DNA of 64,000 nucleotides from assembly GCA_028829895.1 (NCBI GenBank), contig CM054182.1:62461879-62525878 (forward strand), written 5' to 3'. The notes below the pieces were generated by a model that was not told the origin of the DNA, ran no database searches, and worked only from the letters and a program-made list of their open reading frames with translations. Positions 32,101 through 44,599 of the stretch are shown here, in pieces. Every line of letters begins with the position of its first letter. The stretch's first letter is position 1. Source of the DNA: Sinotaia quadrata. Taxonomy: Eukaryota; Mollusca; Gastropoda; Architaenioglossa; Viviparidae. A program made the translations under genes and the position numbers.

Positions 32101-35100
32101 CAACTAAATACCAACAACAAAAAACCACCAATAACACAACACCCCTAAAAAACAACTAAATACTAATAACAACTGATTAAATGCGGAAGAACAAGCCCAT
32201 TACGGACATGCTCGCTCTAAGTAGCAAATTTACCCTTTTCTTCGCACGAGCATTGCTGTCACTAGCACCTGGAGCTTTTCTGCAAACTAGCTTTATGCAG
32301 ATGACTGTATAACAGATGATCATGACGATGATTGGGACAGAGAACATCAAAATTGTCACGAACACGTGGTACACAATCTGAGTTGGGAAAGAAAGAAACA
32401 TATTTAGTACAGATCTTCAGATTAAATTATCTGGACCTGCGATTTCAAAGCAGAAAAATGGCCACAAGCAAGAGTATAGGAAGAGAGCTTGAAAAGAAAT
32501 AAAGATATAAATAGCATGTTAAGTATAAATGTACTATGCTCTCTTGTTTGGACAAAAACAATATAAGATCAACACATCATAATTATCGTAAATTATCTGG
32601 GTTGAACCACATAACACTAAAACTGACACGAACCTAAACAAAGTAGACATTGTGGATTTGAAACATAAAACAGCAACATTATCCTAATATATAATTAATG
32701 TGCACGATTTGACTTTTAGACAAAAAGCGGTACTATCTGAAATTTCTGCAAGAATATAAACGTTTTGTCCAACATTTGTAATTATTTTAAACTATATATG
32801 CGTTTGGTATTAATCAAATTAATTGTCAACGAATATAATTATTTTATAGTATATAAGTATGTATGAGATTAACCACATTAGTTTTCTACGAATATAATTA
32901 TTTTATAGTATATAAGTATGTATGAGATTAACCACATTAGTTTTCTACGAATATAATTATTTTATAGTATATAAGTATGAATGAGATTAACCACATAAGT
33001 TTTCTACGAATATAATTATTTTATAGTATATAAGTATGAATGAGATTAACCACATAAGTTTTCTACGAATATAATTATTTGGTACAATAAAGCAAACTTA
33101 ATGTATTATTTCGCAGCGCTTCTAAAATAGCGTTTCTAAACCATGATTATTATTTTTATTTTACAAAGTGTCTAAAACAGAAGTAATTTATTCTTTCAAA
33201 GCGTATCTTAAGCAAACTTAATTTATTATTTCTCACTGTATCTAAAGCAAGCTTACTGTTTTATTTTGCAACGTGTCAACGTGTCTTAAGCAAACTTAAT
33301 TTTTATTTCTCACTGTAAAAAAAGCAAGCCTATTTTTTTTATTTTTCAACATGTCTAGAATAGAAGTAATTTATTCTTTCAAAGCGTATCTTAAGCAAAC
33401 TTAAATTACTATTTCTTACTGTGTCTAAAGCAAACTTAAATTATGATTTCTCAGTATATGTAAAGCAAGCTTAATTTATTATTTTGCAACGTGTCTAAAA
33501 CAAAGTAATTTATTCTTTCAAAGCGTGTCTTCAGCAAGTTTAATTTATTATTTTGCAACGTGTTACTTCTGTTTTAAAGCATGTCTTCAGCAAACTTAAT
33601 TTATTATTTTGCACTTGTAATTAGCTTGAGACAGCAAAGAATATTTTTCTGAAAATTATTTTCTACGTTACTGTATTGTGATGTCTAAGATAAAAAAAAA
33701 AGAACGCATGAATTCAGTCCTCTAGTAATTTCAAATAAACCTCGCCATTATGTTGAGCTGAACTAAGACCATCGACCAATTCCAAACGGCAAAGGTTTTA
33801 TTTTCATTAAATTTTATTATAAAGCTGATGTGCCAATATAAATAAATATTTTTCTATTGTATTTTTGTGTCTTACGTTTTTAATTTGAATTCGAATTTCA
33901 GCGAAGTGGGGGTACAAGGCTAATAGTGGTTAATAACGAAATCCATTTTGTGTTCCCGTTCAAAACTAATCACAACGGTATGATACGATTTCGAATTCTT
34001 GAAGCATCTTTTTATTTTTTTTTTTAACAGAAAACGAACAATACTCCACCTTTGTCGGCTGGAACTCCTTACAGTTGCTGTCGTAAACTTTCTTCCAGTT
34101 CTCCACACACTGAATCACGTGACGATTCTTCCATTTTGCTTCATACAGATTTCGAACTTGTAACTGAGGCGAGGCAATGCCGAAGGCGATAACCCACACA
34201 ACGACAATGATAACAAAAGTCAGTCGCATGGTCCAGCAATGGCGGTGCGGGTAAACGATAGCCAGGAACCGCTCAATGGAGATAACTGTCAGGGTCAGGA
34301 GACTGGTTGTGATGGCCGTTACTACATGAAGAAGTGGACAGAAAAGTGTCGAAATTTAGCTTTCAAAGGAGAGTGAGTTCATTTCTTTCTTAAGATTTTG
34401 ATTGGCCGATTTCTTATTTGATTCAATTATTTGCTTTGTGCCTTATTCTTTAACTGATTGTGTTTTGCTTGCATCGCATGTTGATTGAATCGTGTTTCAA
34501 GAGCAATTATTTTAAGTTGCAAAATTATGCTTACAGAAAGATTTAGGCATTTGTTGTCCAATGTGTTACTTGTTTGTTCGTCAAAACAAAATCAAAGACA
34601 AATTCAAACAAAAATATATTTTACTAATATAAAGGATCTCTTTAAGAATTATTTCGGATGTGTATTTTATAGTTAAGATGTAGGATCAGTTTCCTCCCCA
34701 ACAGTAACTGAGTTCATCATTTTATAGATTTCACACAATAATTATTCCTTTGACTTCCTATATTAAGGGATATTATTGTGTTAAGTTCATTTATGCTGTA
34801 ATGTTTCATACTGACTCGTGCAAACAAGTTACATCTAGCTGGTTAAAAACTTTTAACCTATATCTTTAGCCATCAATTTAATATTTGTATATGCCAAAAA
34901 ATGTAAGCAGCAACGTTAATGGAGAGAAATGTGTCGATTTCTTTAATATAAGCACAATTACACATACATATATACGAACGTACATATAACACAACACACA
35001 ACCATTATTTCTCACACCAACATCATTAACATTTAGCAAACGTCAGTGCTAAGTTGTGTTTTATTTTCACTTAATTTCTTCTCAACTCTGTCGCACTAAT

Positions 35101-36880
35101 GACCTAGTAAACCCTAGATTCAGATTGAACTGGAAATACAAGCAAATGTCTATAAATATTTCGCTTTGATATTTTACCGTATATTCTCTAATGAGTACAC
35201 ACAGAAGGCTAAATTAATTGTTCACGCCTTCGGGACTAACAATACGTCCCCTGTCACTACGCGTTGCTTCTGACGTCACTGGACCATTATTTATTTTTAT
35301 TTCTCTGATGAATATGTAGTGTCTCTGGACAGAAACTTGCTATAGAAATTGCCCGAGATTATTGTTAGTTTAGAGGACAGAAAGTGCTTCTAAATAAATT
35401 ACCTAAGATTATTGTTTGCTTAGAGGACAGAAAAAGCTTCTAAATAAATTGTCCGAGATTACTATTCGTTTAGATGGCAAAATGGATGGGATACAATTAA
35501 ACATTTATTATCTTCAACTCTGGAAAATGATGAATATAATCATATTTACTTTGAGAAGTAAAATTTTGCGATTATTTATCAAAGCGTCAAAGAGTATATT
35601 TATTAAAAACTATATATATTTGACGTGAGTACGAAACATACTTTTAGCGATGACTCGAGATATTCTATCATTACACACAATAAATAAATTGTAGTTTTAC
35701 AGTCAAATATAGAATATAATACTAACGAATGCATTATCACAAGTAATCAGTACGTAAGGATTCTTTCTCAATTAGTAAAATCAATTATTTTAAAAAGTAA
35801 ATTTCAACATTTTTAATATGCTATTTGCCAAATCATATAGTATCATTCACGTATCGCGACCTATCACTAAATCATATAATGTGATGTCATTCCATATCAA
35901 ATCATATCATGTCATGTCATATCATATCACACATGTCATATCATATACCATGTCATTTCATATCATGTCGTGTCATATATCATATCATGTCATATCATAT
36001 CACACCATGTCATTTCATATCATGTCATGTATATCATATCATATCAAATATATGCTACACAGTTTATCTTACCTATATGTGCAGGTCTGGTGAATAAGGT
36101 TTTGCATTCCTCATTACAACAACAAAAAAATTGCATGGAAAATATCAAAGATCGGTTAAATCATTTTCTGTATATTTTTGTGTACTACGTTTCGACACTT
36201 CCACTCTTATTATTCGGTAAAATATTTAAATGACCTCATTTTCTGTCGAACATATTTTGCAAAGAAAGGATATCACGTATATCAAATATAAAATATTACT
36301 TTGTAATTAGAAAATGGTGTACTCGGTTTCTAAGGAGGAATAAAAAAATAATATATTTGTTTTAAATGTATACATGTATTATGTATATATATGTATGAAC
36401 GTTTGCATTGTCTTGTGTGTTGTACATGCCTCTGTTAATTGAGAAGGAGAGGGACTGAAAAAAAGCACATGATTCATGCCAACTGAAACTTTCGCACTTT
36501 GAAAGCCGTCCTTAAGCTTACTACAATGCCTTAATTGTTTAGGCAATCACGATTAATCATTACTCCCTCGTTTTTGTCATTAGTAGCTGGTGTTGATGTT
36601 GCTGAAAATCGTGAGCATGATGAAAATGCAGATACTGGAGATGTTGTAATGATAAGTGTATGTAGGTCTAATTAAGAGAGTTACAACCAGTGGCATGTGC
36701 TTCTAACGAAAATATGTCTTTCCTAGTTTTATTTGATTGAAATATGTGTATCTTAGTCTTAACTGATTAAAATATGACTATCTTAGTCTTAACTATTAAA
36801 ATATTTCTATCTTAGTCTTAACTGATTAAAATGTACGCATCGTTCCTCAAATCTGTAATGTAGTGGGGGAGGAGGCCTCC

Positions 36881-36922
<42 letters not shown>

Positions 36923-37031
36923 GGATGGATGGATGGATGGATGGATGGATGGAAGGATGGATGGGTTGGTGGGTGGGTTTGGATGGATGGATCGATGTGT
37001 GGGTGGGTTTTGGTTTTAGGTAGGTAGGTAG

Positions 37032-37087
<56 letters not shown>

Positions 37088-40000
37088 AAACATGCGTAAC
37101 AATAATAACGGCCTTATTCATCACTGTCTGTTGACCGTATTTGTCGTATGTTAGTGAATCAAATCACACCTGTGAACTCTAATGAAATGATATAATTTCA
37201 GAATCATTCATAAACTTACAAATGTTAGCACCCTAGTATCCGTTAACTCATTTGTTCAAAGATGTGCATGAGAGATTTTGATGCACCTAAAGGGACACAG
37301 ACAAAGAAAGCAGAAGAGAGTCATTGATGGCAAGTTTCTAACTTTAACCATTTTAAGGATCATTCCCATGACAGCGCTAGGCTGCGTTAGTTCAAGTTGC
37401 AATAAAGATTATTAAATTGGTTGTGAAGATGCTGTATCAAGATTACCAAAATGAAATAGTGTTCCTACACGGTGGAGGCACCTCAGAAAATAAAATGTGA
37501 ATTTAAAAATGGCAGTGACAATCAAGCGTGACTTTAATGATTTATTATAGTTGTCACAGTCGTATTGGACAACAAAAGTGATTTTAGGGACAACAGTGAA
37601 CAAAATCATACTAACAATCAAAAGTGTTTTTAATTATTTATGATAGTTGTTACAGTCATACTGGACAATGAAACGTGAACTTAAATAATAACTGTTCGAA
37701 TCACGAACTCTGATCACCTTGGACATTAGAAATCTGAACGTTTAATGTGTTTCCAGTGATTCTGTTTCTATAGCAACTACCTCTTCTGGTAGTGTTTCGC
37801 TATAAAATTTACACAAGGCTTGCTGTCCAATGATCACACAATATTTGTACTGAAATCACATTTCGTACTTATGTGAAACTACCAAGTCTTGCAGTCAAAT
37901 GATCACACAATAAATCACATTTCGTACTTATGTGAAACTACCAAGACTTGCTGTCAAATGATCACACAATAAATCACATTTCGTACTTATGTGAAACTAC
38001 GACGGCTTGCTCCGCTTGTTATAAAGTTAAAGAAATTTCTCCTCTCACTCACCAGACAACAAACACTGTGTCTTCAGCTTTCTACGAAATATTCACAATG
38101 TCAGAACTTCCAATCACTTTTTGGAGACTGTGTTATTCAACTTAAAATCAAACGACGTCATCATGACGTATTCGGCCAAGCTTGTTATAGGAGTCAGTAA
38201 AGAAAAGTATTACTCATTAGCGACATGAAATCAAATCATTAATCAAAAGCATGTTGAAGCGAAATAGTTTTAATAACTCAAGTAAATCAGATATACACGT
38301 TTCATGACTATATATGGATCGGAAAAAAGCAGGGTATCAATTTAAATGGAATCCATGAATCGATCAGAAACGTGAGAAAATGGTATGGCAAGAAGTATTC
38401 AAACGATTATCAATTATAGTCAACGTATGACCTTGAAATCAAAGCATCCAGTTGCCACTGAAATAGAACATGAGGTGTGTTTAATTAGTTTTGTCTCCGA
38501 TAGAATTATTAGCCCAGTTTGAGCATAAAATGAATGAAATTCTAGAGATAAAATAAAATTAAAACCAGTACAATGTCCAGGCCATCGATTCCGCACAACC
38601 GTAACAATTATTTTTGTGATTATAATCTGTGGTAGGAAAAACAAAATATGTCAAAGTTTTATAATCTTTATAGACTTACGACTTAAAATTTTCGGATACA
38701 TATGTGCATGAATCTGCTTCCCTACATGTATATTGATATATTGTGTATTTGTAGTAGTAGTCGTTGTAGTAGAAGTAGTAGTAGTAGTAGTAGATGTAGT
38801 AGAGGCAGTGGTAGTAGTGGTGGTAGTTGTAGTAATGGTAGTGGTAGTAGCAGTAGTAGTAGTGGTGGTAGTAGAGGTGGTCGTAGTGGTAGTAGCAGTA
38901 GTAGTGGTAGTAGTAGTAGTAATGGTAGTACAGTAGTAGTAGTAGTAATAGTGGTGGTAGTGGTAGTAGCAGTGGTAGTAGTGTAGTGGTAGTAGTAGTC
39001 GTAGTGGTAGTAGTAATAGTAATAGTAGTAGTAGTGGTAGTAATAGTAGTAGTAGTGGTAATGGTAGTAGTAGTAGTAGTTGTTGTAGTAGTGGTAGTAG
39101 TAGTGGTGGTGGTGGTGGTGGTAGCAGCAGCGGTAGAAGTAGTAGGGAAAGTAATTTTTACTTTCTAAAGGGATACGACGCAATTTGAAATTACTGTGAT
39201 TTTTTTCTATTAACCGATAAACATACTTTTAAATATTTCCTTTTTCGTGTTATTTACTGTTTGTGCAGCAACAATAAATGTGTATACTTTACAGTATCTC
39301 AACATTGGCCATAAACAGTCAAAAATACCTCACTCACTCACTCACTCACTCACTCACTCACTCACTCACTCACTCACTCAGACATGTGAACATAAACAAA
39401 TCCATGCACCCAAAATCATAAATGGCATAACTCTTCCGTATCTTGAATCTTAACACTAAAATTCACTCGGCATTGATTTGTTTCACTCACACAAATTTTC
39501 CTAGCGATTATCGATAAAAATCCTTTCCCGACGCAACTGCGAGTGATATACAAACTAATAAAATTGTATGGCGGTTAATTGTCAATAAACATAAAATATC
39601 CTTATATAAACTCAAAGCAAATAAATAAATAATAAACCTTATTTTTTTATTTTGCTTAATAAACTTGTTTTTGTGAGATAATTTCAAAATAAAAATATAG
39701 ATATTCTAACAAAATAAATTGTTATTCTCTAAGTGTAATTTGAATAGTAAGAATGAGGTCAATTCAATGTTGTTTATCCGCTGATCCCAAATTAAGCACA
39801 AAGTCCATGTAATGATGAAGATAAGCCAAATGTCTAAAACACCAGAATATTTCACTAAAACGGTATTCAGTTATAGAGAACTAAGTTCACAAAAACTACT
39901 GATATCTATCGTATTTTGTCTGAAATAATTACATATTACTGAAACCTAATGACAATGAAACAATTACAAATGTTTGCTGAAGCCTAATGACATTGAAACA

Positions 40001-40660
40001 ATTACACATGTTTACTGAAACCTAATGACATGAAACAATTAGACATGTGTTTACTGAAACATTATGACATTGGAGCATTTACATATATGTTTACTGAAAC
40101 CTACTAACATAAATAGAATTTCTTTAGGTAGTATAGGCATATATACACATAACCACACAGACACTTGCAAGCGCGCACCCGCAAACACACACACAGTTAC
40201 ATATATATGCATACACATCATTTAAAAGAGGTCACAAAATATTCTCAGCTTTTTCGTTAAGTAAAGACTTAGTGATGAGAAGAGATTAAATTCTAAAAGC
40301 TCACACAAATCATGGCAACATGACTAGTATATCAGGTAATGGAAATGGAAATCAACGAGCAGCTAACCTTGACCAAATGTAGTGACCTTGCAAATGCCCA
40401 CATCAAAAGGGTACTCTGATGTGATGTTGGACCCCAAATGGACCCACATGCACAGGACGCCAACCAGCAAGTCAGCCACAGCCAGGTTCAACAGCAGGAT
40501 GTTCGTTGTTGTACGCATTTTACGACTGACCACCACGATGAAGATGACCAGTGAATTGCCCACTAGATCGGTCAACATGGCAATGATGTAGAAGAGAATC
40601 TAGGGAAGAAAAATGGTGCAGGCAGTTGTCTACTCAATATATGCGAACGTCATCATCATC

Positions 40661-40702
<42 letters not shown>

Positions 40703-40735
40703 TTTTGCCACTTCATTGCGAACGTCATCATCATC

Positions 40736-40774
<39 letters not shown>

Positions 40775-41877
40775 TTTTGCCACTTCATTGTGTCGTTTGG
40801 TGTATAAGTCCAACAGAACAGTAACAATCATTGATGTCGCTGTTCCAAGTGATAGAAACAAAAGAAAGATAAAAAATAGAAAAATACCAAGACCTCAGAT
40901 TAGAAATTCAGAGACTGTGGAATGTAAAAGCAGAAGTGATACCTATAGTGATAGGAGCCTTGGGGAATATAACATCTGAATTGGAAGGCTACCTGAATAA
41001 ACTCCCTGGAAACCACAGAATCGCTCCACTACTCAAAGTAGCGCTCCTCGGAAGTGCCCACATCCTCCGTAAAATCTTGGATCTCCCAGAATCTTGGTAA
41101 GATTCCGAGACCTTGGATCACAACCGACAGTCAAACAGAAGTCGTGGAAAGAGGCATAATAATAATAATAAAGAGAAGTCATTGGCCTTATGGACTACAT
41201 CTGGAATAACAACAAAGATGATCCACTGATAGAAGCAGTGAAGATGAGTGGACTATTCCAACCGCCAGAAACAGACAAAGAAATATGGAAGAAAACAACG
41301 AAGCAAGAACTAACACATACCTGGAGCCAGAAACCTCTCTATGGCCAGTATGTACGACAAGCTGACGAAATATCAACAAAGCAATAACGTACAAATGGTT
41401 GAAAGAGGCAGGATTGAAAGCAGAAACCACGCATAACCGCTTCACACGATCAAGCACTCAACACGAAATCACACAAAACGAAAATCATGAAAATCTCAAA
41501 TGATTTCAAATGTAGACTCTACAAATCAATGAATGAAACAACAGGCTTGTCAGTCTAAAACTAAAATGGGGAGGGGGGTATTTGTTGTCAGTCTAATACT
41601 AAAATGGTGGAGGGAGGGTGTTTGTAGTCAGTCTTAAACAAAAATAGGTAGGGGGAAGTGTTTGTTGTCAGTCTAAAACAAAAACGGGGAAGGGGTGTGC
41701 TTGTGTGTATCCATTTGTGTTATATATGCGTGTATGAGTTTGTTACTTTACCTTAAGTGCTATTTCCCAAGTGGGATATACTCTGGCAGTTTTTGGTGAG
41801 TCAAAGTAAATCAAGAGAGAAGGTGGAATTGGTTTCACCTCTACTTCCTCTCCAGGTGTGCAGTTCGTCTGACTCAT
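28919..41877 (-). CDS. Neuropeptide-type class A GPCR, right-arm copy (7 coding exons)
   Basis: The inverted paralogue of the + strand receptor, 419 aa. In transcript order the exons are 41877-41752, 40599-40368, 34321-34029, 32377-32234, 30991-30893, 30202-30040 and 29121-28919. Phases are identical to the sister gene. All class A landmarks are present: Asn1.50, Asp2.50, Cys3.25, ERF, Trp4.50, Pro5.50, CWTP and NPVLY. TM3 keeps Ser126 (3.39) and Leu130 (3.43). Its own oddities are an Asp at 1.46 in TM1, an 18-bp insertion after TM7 that adds Tyr/Cys residues, and a weak exon 3 donor (GTTAAA). The frame is open throughout, so it is not an obvious pseudogene, but its splicing may be compromised. 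Ligand unknown. Confidence 0.9.
29560..29840. repeat. 47-bp minisatellite in intron 6 (right arm), about 6 copies
   Basis: Reverse complement of the 12,720-13,370 family, with fewer than half as many copies. Confidence 0.93.
30040..30202 (-). CDS. GPCR (- copy) exon 6: TM7 and helix 8
   Basis: Contains [11 protein letters not shown] and NENFRRGF. It is 18 bp longer than the sister exon, adding residues around SYLPYCN with an extra Cys that could be palmitoylated. The donor is CCTG followed by GTAATT. Confidence 0.9.
30540..30855 (-). repeat. 36-bp minisatellite in intron 5 (right arm), about 8 copies
   Basis: Units of exactly 36 bp, read in frame from exon 5 as a 12-residue Thr/Ser/Ala/Tyr-rich repeat. 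Two alternating variants (Ala or Asp at one position) suggest a 72-bp higher-order unit. The left-arm intron has only about one unit. Confidence 0.95.
30893..30991 (-). CDS. GPCR (- copy) exon 5: TM6
   Basis: 33 codons with [10 protein letters not shown]. The four codons that differ from the sister exon all change the amino acid. The reading frame stays open into the following intron. Confidence 0.9.
31020..31210. repeat. Duplicated intron 4 segment
   Basis: Two copies of a unit of roughly 80 bp with GAAATAATAATGAAGTTTGC and AGACACGCTGACACGTTGC. Confidence 0.75.
31490..31930. repeat. 57-bp and about 54-bp tandem repeats in intron 4
   Basis: Four 57-bp units with CAAATATTTCAAATTAAATC are followed by units with TCAAGACGTTTAGCAAAATT. 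Degenerate relatives occur in the left arm at 11,060-11,320. Confidence 0.85.
32050..32165. repeat. Short form of the intron 4 minisatellite
   Basis: Three or four degenerate units of the family that covers about 1.2 kb in the left arm. Confidence 0.75.
32234..32377 (-). CDS. GPCR (- copy) exon 4: TM5 and ICL3
   Basis: 48 codons ending RAKKR, with three replacement differences and one silent difference from the sister exon. Confidence 0.92.
32815..33075. repeat. 59-bp minisatellite in intron 3, 4 copies
   Basis: Units contain TTATTTTATAGTATATAAGT and GAGATTAACCACAT. No comparable array in the left arm. Confidence 0.92.
33100..33620. repeat. Degenerate tandem array in intron 3
   Basis: Recurrent phrases AAGCAAACTTAATTTATTAT and CAACGTGTCTAAAACAGAAG. 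An expanded version of the 8,800-9,060 repeats. Confidence 0.75.
34029..34321 (-). CDS. GPCR (- copy) exon 3: TM3, TM4, ECL2
   Basis: Encodes [14 protein letters not shown] and Trp162. The donor is TCT followed by GTTAAAAAAA, with T at intron position +3 and a long A run; the sister copy has GTAAAA. Read-through would end after about 20 foreign residues, before TM5. Confidence 0.9.
34380..35810. other. Intron 2 body (right arm), no gene
   Basis: Counterpart of 6730-8130. Contains a local duplication around TTCTAAATAAATT (35,330-35,460). Confidence 0.5.
35820..36060. repeat. Degenerate CATATCAT/CATGTCAT array
   Basis: Pentamer-like array, the counterpart of 6335-6725. Confidence 0.8.
36061..36880. 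other. Right-only part of intron 2, no gene
   Basis: AT-rich. Contains three ATCTTAGTCTTAACTGATTA units at about 36,740-36,830. Confidence 0.45.
36884..37084. repeat. GATA/GATG/GGTA/GA compound microsatellite
   Basis: Four adjacent tetranucleotide and dinucleotide blocks in intron 2 of the - GPCR. Confidence 0.95.
37090..37835. other. Intron sequence, no gene
   Basis: AT-rich. A loose repeat around TTTATTATAGTTGTCACAGT occurs at 37,540-37,660. Confidence 0.4.
37840..37998. repeat. 59-bp tandem repeat, about 3 copies
   Basis: Units contain CACATTTCGTACTTATGTGA and ATGATCACACAATA. Confidence 0.9.
38000..38740. other. Intron sequence, no gene
   Basis: AT-rich with short unrecognised open frames only. 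Confidence 0.4.
38745..39145. repeat. (GTA/GTG)n trinucleotide array, about 400 bp
   Basis: Strand-asymmetric GTA/GTG/GCA tract. The poly-Val, poly-Ser and poly-Tyr frames through it are artefacts. Confidence 0.95.
39331..39380. repeat. (CTCA)n microsatellite
   Basis: About twelve tetranucleotide units. Confidence 0.93.
39381..39925. other. Intron sequence, no gene
   Basis: AT-rich, nothing recognised. Confidence 0.4.
39930..40105. repeat. About 39-bp tandem repeat, 4 copies
   Basis: Units contain GAAACCTAATGACATTGAAA and CAATTACACATG. Confidence 0.85.
40368..40599 (-). CDS. GPCR (- copy) exon 2: TM1, TM2
   Basis: TM1 reads [10 protein letters not shown], with an Asp four residues before Asn1.50 where the sister copy has Thr. 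TM2 has NLAVADLL. The donor is CAAG followed by GTTAGC, phase 1. Confidence 0.92.
40630..40801. repeat. Duplicated (ATA)n unit with a LINE scrap
   Basis: Two copies of CGAACGTCATCATCATCTTA followed by an (ATA)n run and a TTGCCACTTCATTG scrap. The scrap is LINE sequence in the opposite orientation to the fragment that begins at 40802. Confidence 0.85.
40802..41160 (+). mobile_element. LINE C-terminal fragment in intron 1 (right arm)
   Basis: Reads [15 protein letters not shown] and, after a frameshift, a block ending LDLPESW-stop, like 5373-5912. Same position and same antisense orientation relative to the receptor as in the left arm, so the insertion predates the inverted duplication. It lacks the ILWDF and RPD part. 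Confidence 0.8.
41180..41465 (+). mobile_element. More upstream LINE fragment (pre-nuclease region)
   Basis: Encodes a block with [14 protein letters not shown], which in this family lies upstream of the zinc-knuckle/nuclease part. It follows the C-terminal fragment head-to-tail, so it comes from a second copy or a rearrangement. Not seen in the left arm. Confidence 0.65.
41540..41705. repeat. About 50-bp minisatellite in intron 1 (right arm)
   Basis: Four units with GTTTGTTGTCAGTCTAAAAC, the counterpart of 2590-2815. Confidence 0.8.
41752..41877 (-). CDS. GPCR (- copy) exon 1: N-terminus
   Basis: 42 codons from the first ATG of an exon whose upper end is 41927 (acceptor TATATTTCAG). The donor is AAG followed by GTAAAG. 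Confidence 0.85.
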
Positions 41878-41927
41878 AGCGCTGTTTTCAAAAGTGTCTG
41901 AAGCCAAAAGTGTATGCTCTCCTACTT

Positions 41928-42480
41928 CTGAAATATAAAAGATATCAAACACAGTTCATAACAAACCAAAATAATTTACTTTTACTTTGCTTGAAATAAG
42001 CGAGAAAAAAGTTTGACATGTTAGTGCAAAAGATTTCAAACAGGCAGCAATTCTTTCTGTGTAATGATGAAAACGATGATAATGATGATAATGTTTAGAA
42101 TGCTGTTGCCATATGATTAAAGACATTTTATTTGGGTGTTGATTAGAGACTTCAGTAGGTGTGACGTTCTGCTAAAAGATGGGAAAGATGTTAATTCTCC
42201 ACCACCCCGGGCCACCCGTAATCTTAGGCTAATCCCCAAAACACACCTTCTGGCTGGCCACATGTATTAGAAAGATGGAAGATAGATAATGTAGAATAGA
42301 AGAGTGATAGTTCTAGAAGATAGCTTGAGCCCATTGATACATACAGCCAGTATAGTAAGTAGATGTGGGTGACAGACTACAACATATACCCTGTAAGTGA
42401 GTCATGTTAACACCACTTATGTTAGGCCTGTGTCCCACGGTCAATCATTTCAATTCCTTCGGACATACAAACACTGAACA
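41928..42480. repeat. Right-arm upstream flank of the - GPCR
   Basis: Counterpart of about 1,640-2,353, including the conserved CCCGGG-centred block near 42,210. The candidate 5'-UTR donor of the left arm reads CCCAAATAAAA here, so its GT is lost. Confidence 0.6.
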
Positions 42481-42483
42481 TAC

Positions 42484-42555
42484 GTGCGTGCGTGCGTGTG
42501 TGCGTGCGTGCATGCGCGTGTGTGTGTGTGTGTGTGAGTGTGAGTGTGTGTGTGT

Positions 42556-42587
<32 letters not shown>

Positions 42588-42590
42588 CAC
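42484..42590. repeat. (GT)n/(GCGT)n microsatellite
   Basis: Marks the point where the right arm departs from the left-arm sequence. Confidence 0.93.
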
Positions 42591-42744
42591 TGGGACACTA
42601 GATGACACGTCAAGCAACCCCTAAGCTATGTGATCTTAAAATCAGCAAGCTGAACAGCTTCAGTCAAGATTCAGTTAAATTCACTTGAGCTTTAATCAAA
42701 GTGCTTTAGAGTTCACTCAGAAACATTCAATGTTCTCAATTACA

Positions 42745-43130
42745 AGACACTTGTAACAGTTTATGTTGTTCTCAATTACAAAATGTTTGTTGCAGTTTAT
42801 GTTGTTCTCAATTACAAAATGTTTGTTCCAGTTTATGTTGTTCTCAATTACAAAATGTTTGTTGCAGTTTTTGTTATTCTCAATTACAAAATGTTTGTTG
42901 CAGTTTATGTTGTTCTCAATTACAAAATGTTTGTTCCATTTATGTTGTTCTCAATTACAAAATGTTTGTTCCGGTTTGTGTTGTTCTCAATTACAAAATG
43001 TTTGTTCCAGTTTATGTTGTTCTCAATTACAAAATGTTTGTTGCAGTTTATGTTGTTCTCAATTACATAACACGTGTAGCAGTTTATGTTTTTCTCATTT
43101 ACAAAACGCTTGTAACAGTTCATATTATGT
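42745..43130. repeat. 36-bp minisatellite, about 11 copies
   Basis: Units contain GTTGTTCTCAATTACAAAAT and GTTTGTTGCAGTTTAT. All three + frames stay partly open because 36 is a multiple of three. Confidence 0.95.
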
Positions 43131-43139
43131 GTAAAACAT

Positions 43140-44220
43140 AACACTTTAAAAAGCAATCTCTATTTATACTTCGCTTAATTCAATTCATTTTGCATCGTAC
43201 ACAGTGTAACATTCTTCAACCAATTCCTGTCGTGCATAATGTGTAACTTTTATTACTGTTCTTAAAAGCAATTGTGGTATTGTAGGAATATCTCACTCCT
43301 AAAGTATTCACACTTCTACTGAACGGACACAGATTTCCCACTTGTGTTTTCTAGTTGTACTGAACAAAATATAACACTACCGAAAGATTTCCAATTGTAC
43401 CTAACAGATGATTGCACTCTAAAGCATTTCCAGCTGTATGGAACCACATATAGAATGCATAACAATTCGTGCTACATTATGTAAAATACAACTTTCACGT
43501 CAATTCACGCTAATGTGTATGTAATCCAGCACAGATATTTCGCAGTACCTGTTGAATGGAGTATAAGTTAGGAATTATTTAGTTCTGTTCTAATAAGGCA
43601 AATCATTTTGAATTGCATGAAGAATAGTTTCATCGCAGCAAACTTCGTGTTTTGATGTAAAGCATATACATCGCAATATGCAGTTCACGTTGTAGACGAC
43701 ATAACAAGACCTTCTCTTAGATTATTATCTGGCAAAGTTTCATTGTTCAATAAATAATTAAATGTTCACAAAACATAACAGAGATTTCTTTTTGTCATTT
43801 TTTTTATATATGTACCAACAAATAAAACCTTATTGATTAACGTTGCGATGCATTCGTAGTTATCAATGAAATATACACAAAACAAATACGACTTTTGCAT
43901 CTTAACCTTTTCATACTGTCCTGTTTCAATCAAGGTGGAACAGCCGCACACATTCTTAGTATTAAAAGTGTTAACTGTACTTGATTCATCCAAGTAAGTT
44001 TGTGAATATTTAATTTTGCACTGACATTTTGGGGTTGTGGGGGTATGAAACAAAATGTGTTTTGCTTTGATTAAAAAATAATAATAATACAACATGTAAG
44101 TATTTAGTGTTAAATCTAATTCATCAGTTCTTTGTACGTTGTTACGTTCTACACTCACAAGAATTCTAGAACTAAGAGATTCTTTAAATTTTATTATTTT
44201 GCTTATATGTGTCAACACAT
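43140..44220. other. No gene accepted
   Basis: AT-rich. The 150-codon open minus-strand frame (43,766-44,218) starts next to a satellite, has no recognisable domain and biased Tyr/Ile/Lys composition. Confidence 0.4.
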
Positions 44221-44226
44221 ACGAGT

Positions 44227-44578
<352 letters not shown>

Positions 44579-44599
44579 AATGAAAAACCATAATTAAAA

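Noticed and set aside
38702..39183. Poly-Ser, poly-Val and poly-Tyr open frames
   Set aside because: All three are readings of one (GTA/GTG)n array.
42763..43134. 123-codon frame with 12-residue repeats, and 49,209-49,604 with 22-residue repeats
   Set aside because: Unit lengths of 36 and 66 bp are multiples of three, so any stop-free unit gives a long open frame. No start context or domain.
43766..44218. 150-codon minus-strand open frame
   Set aside because: Biased Tyr/Ile/Lys composition in AT-rich DNA with no motif. It ends beside a GATA satellite. Length alone is not enough.
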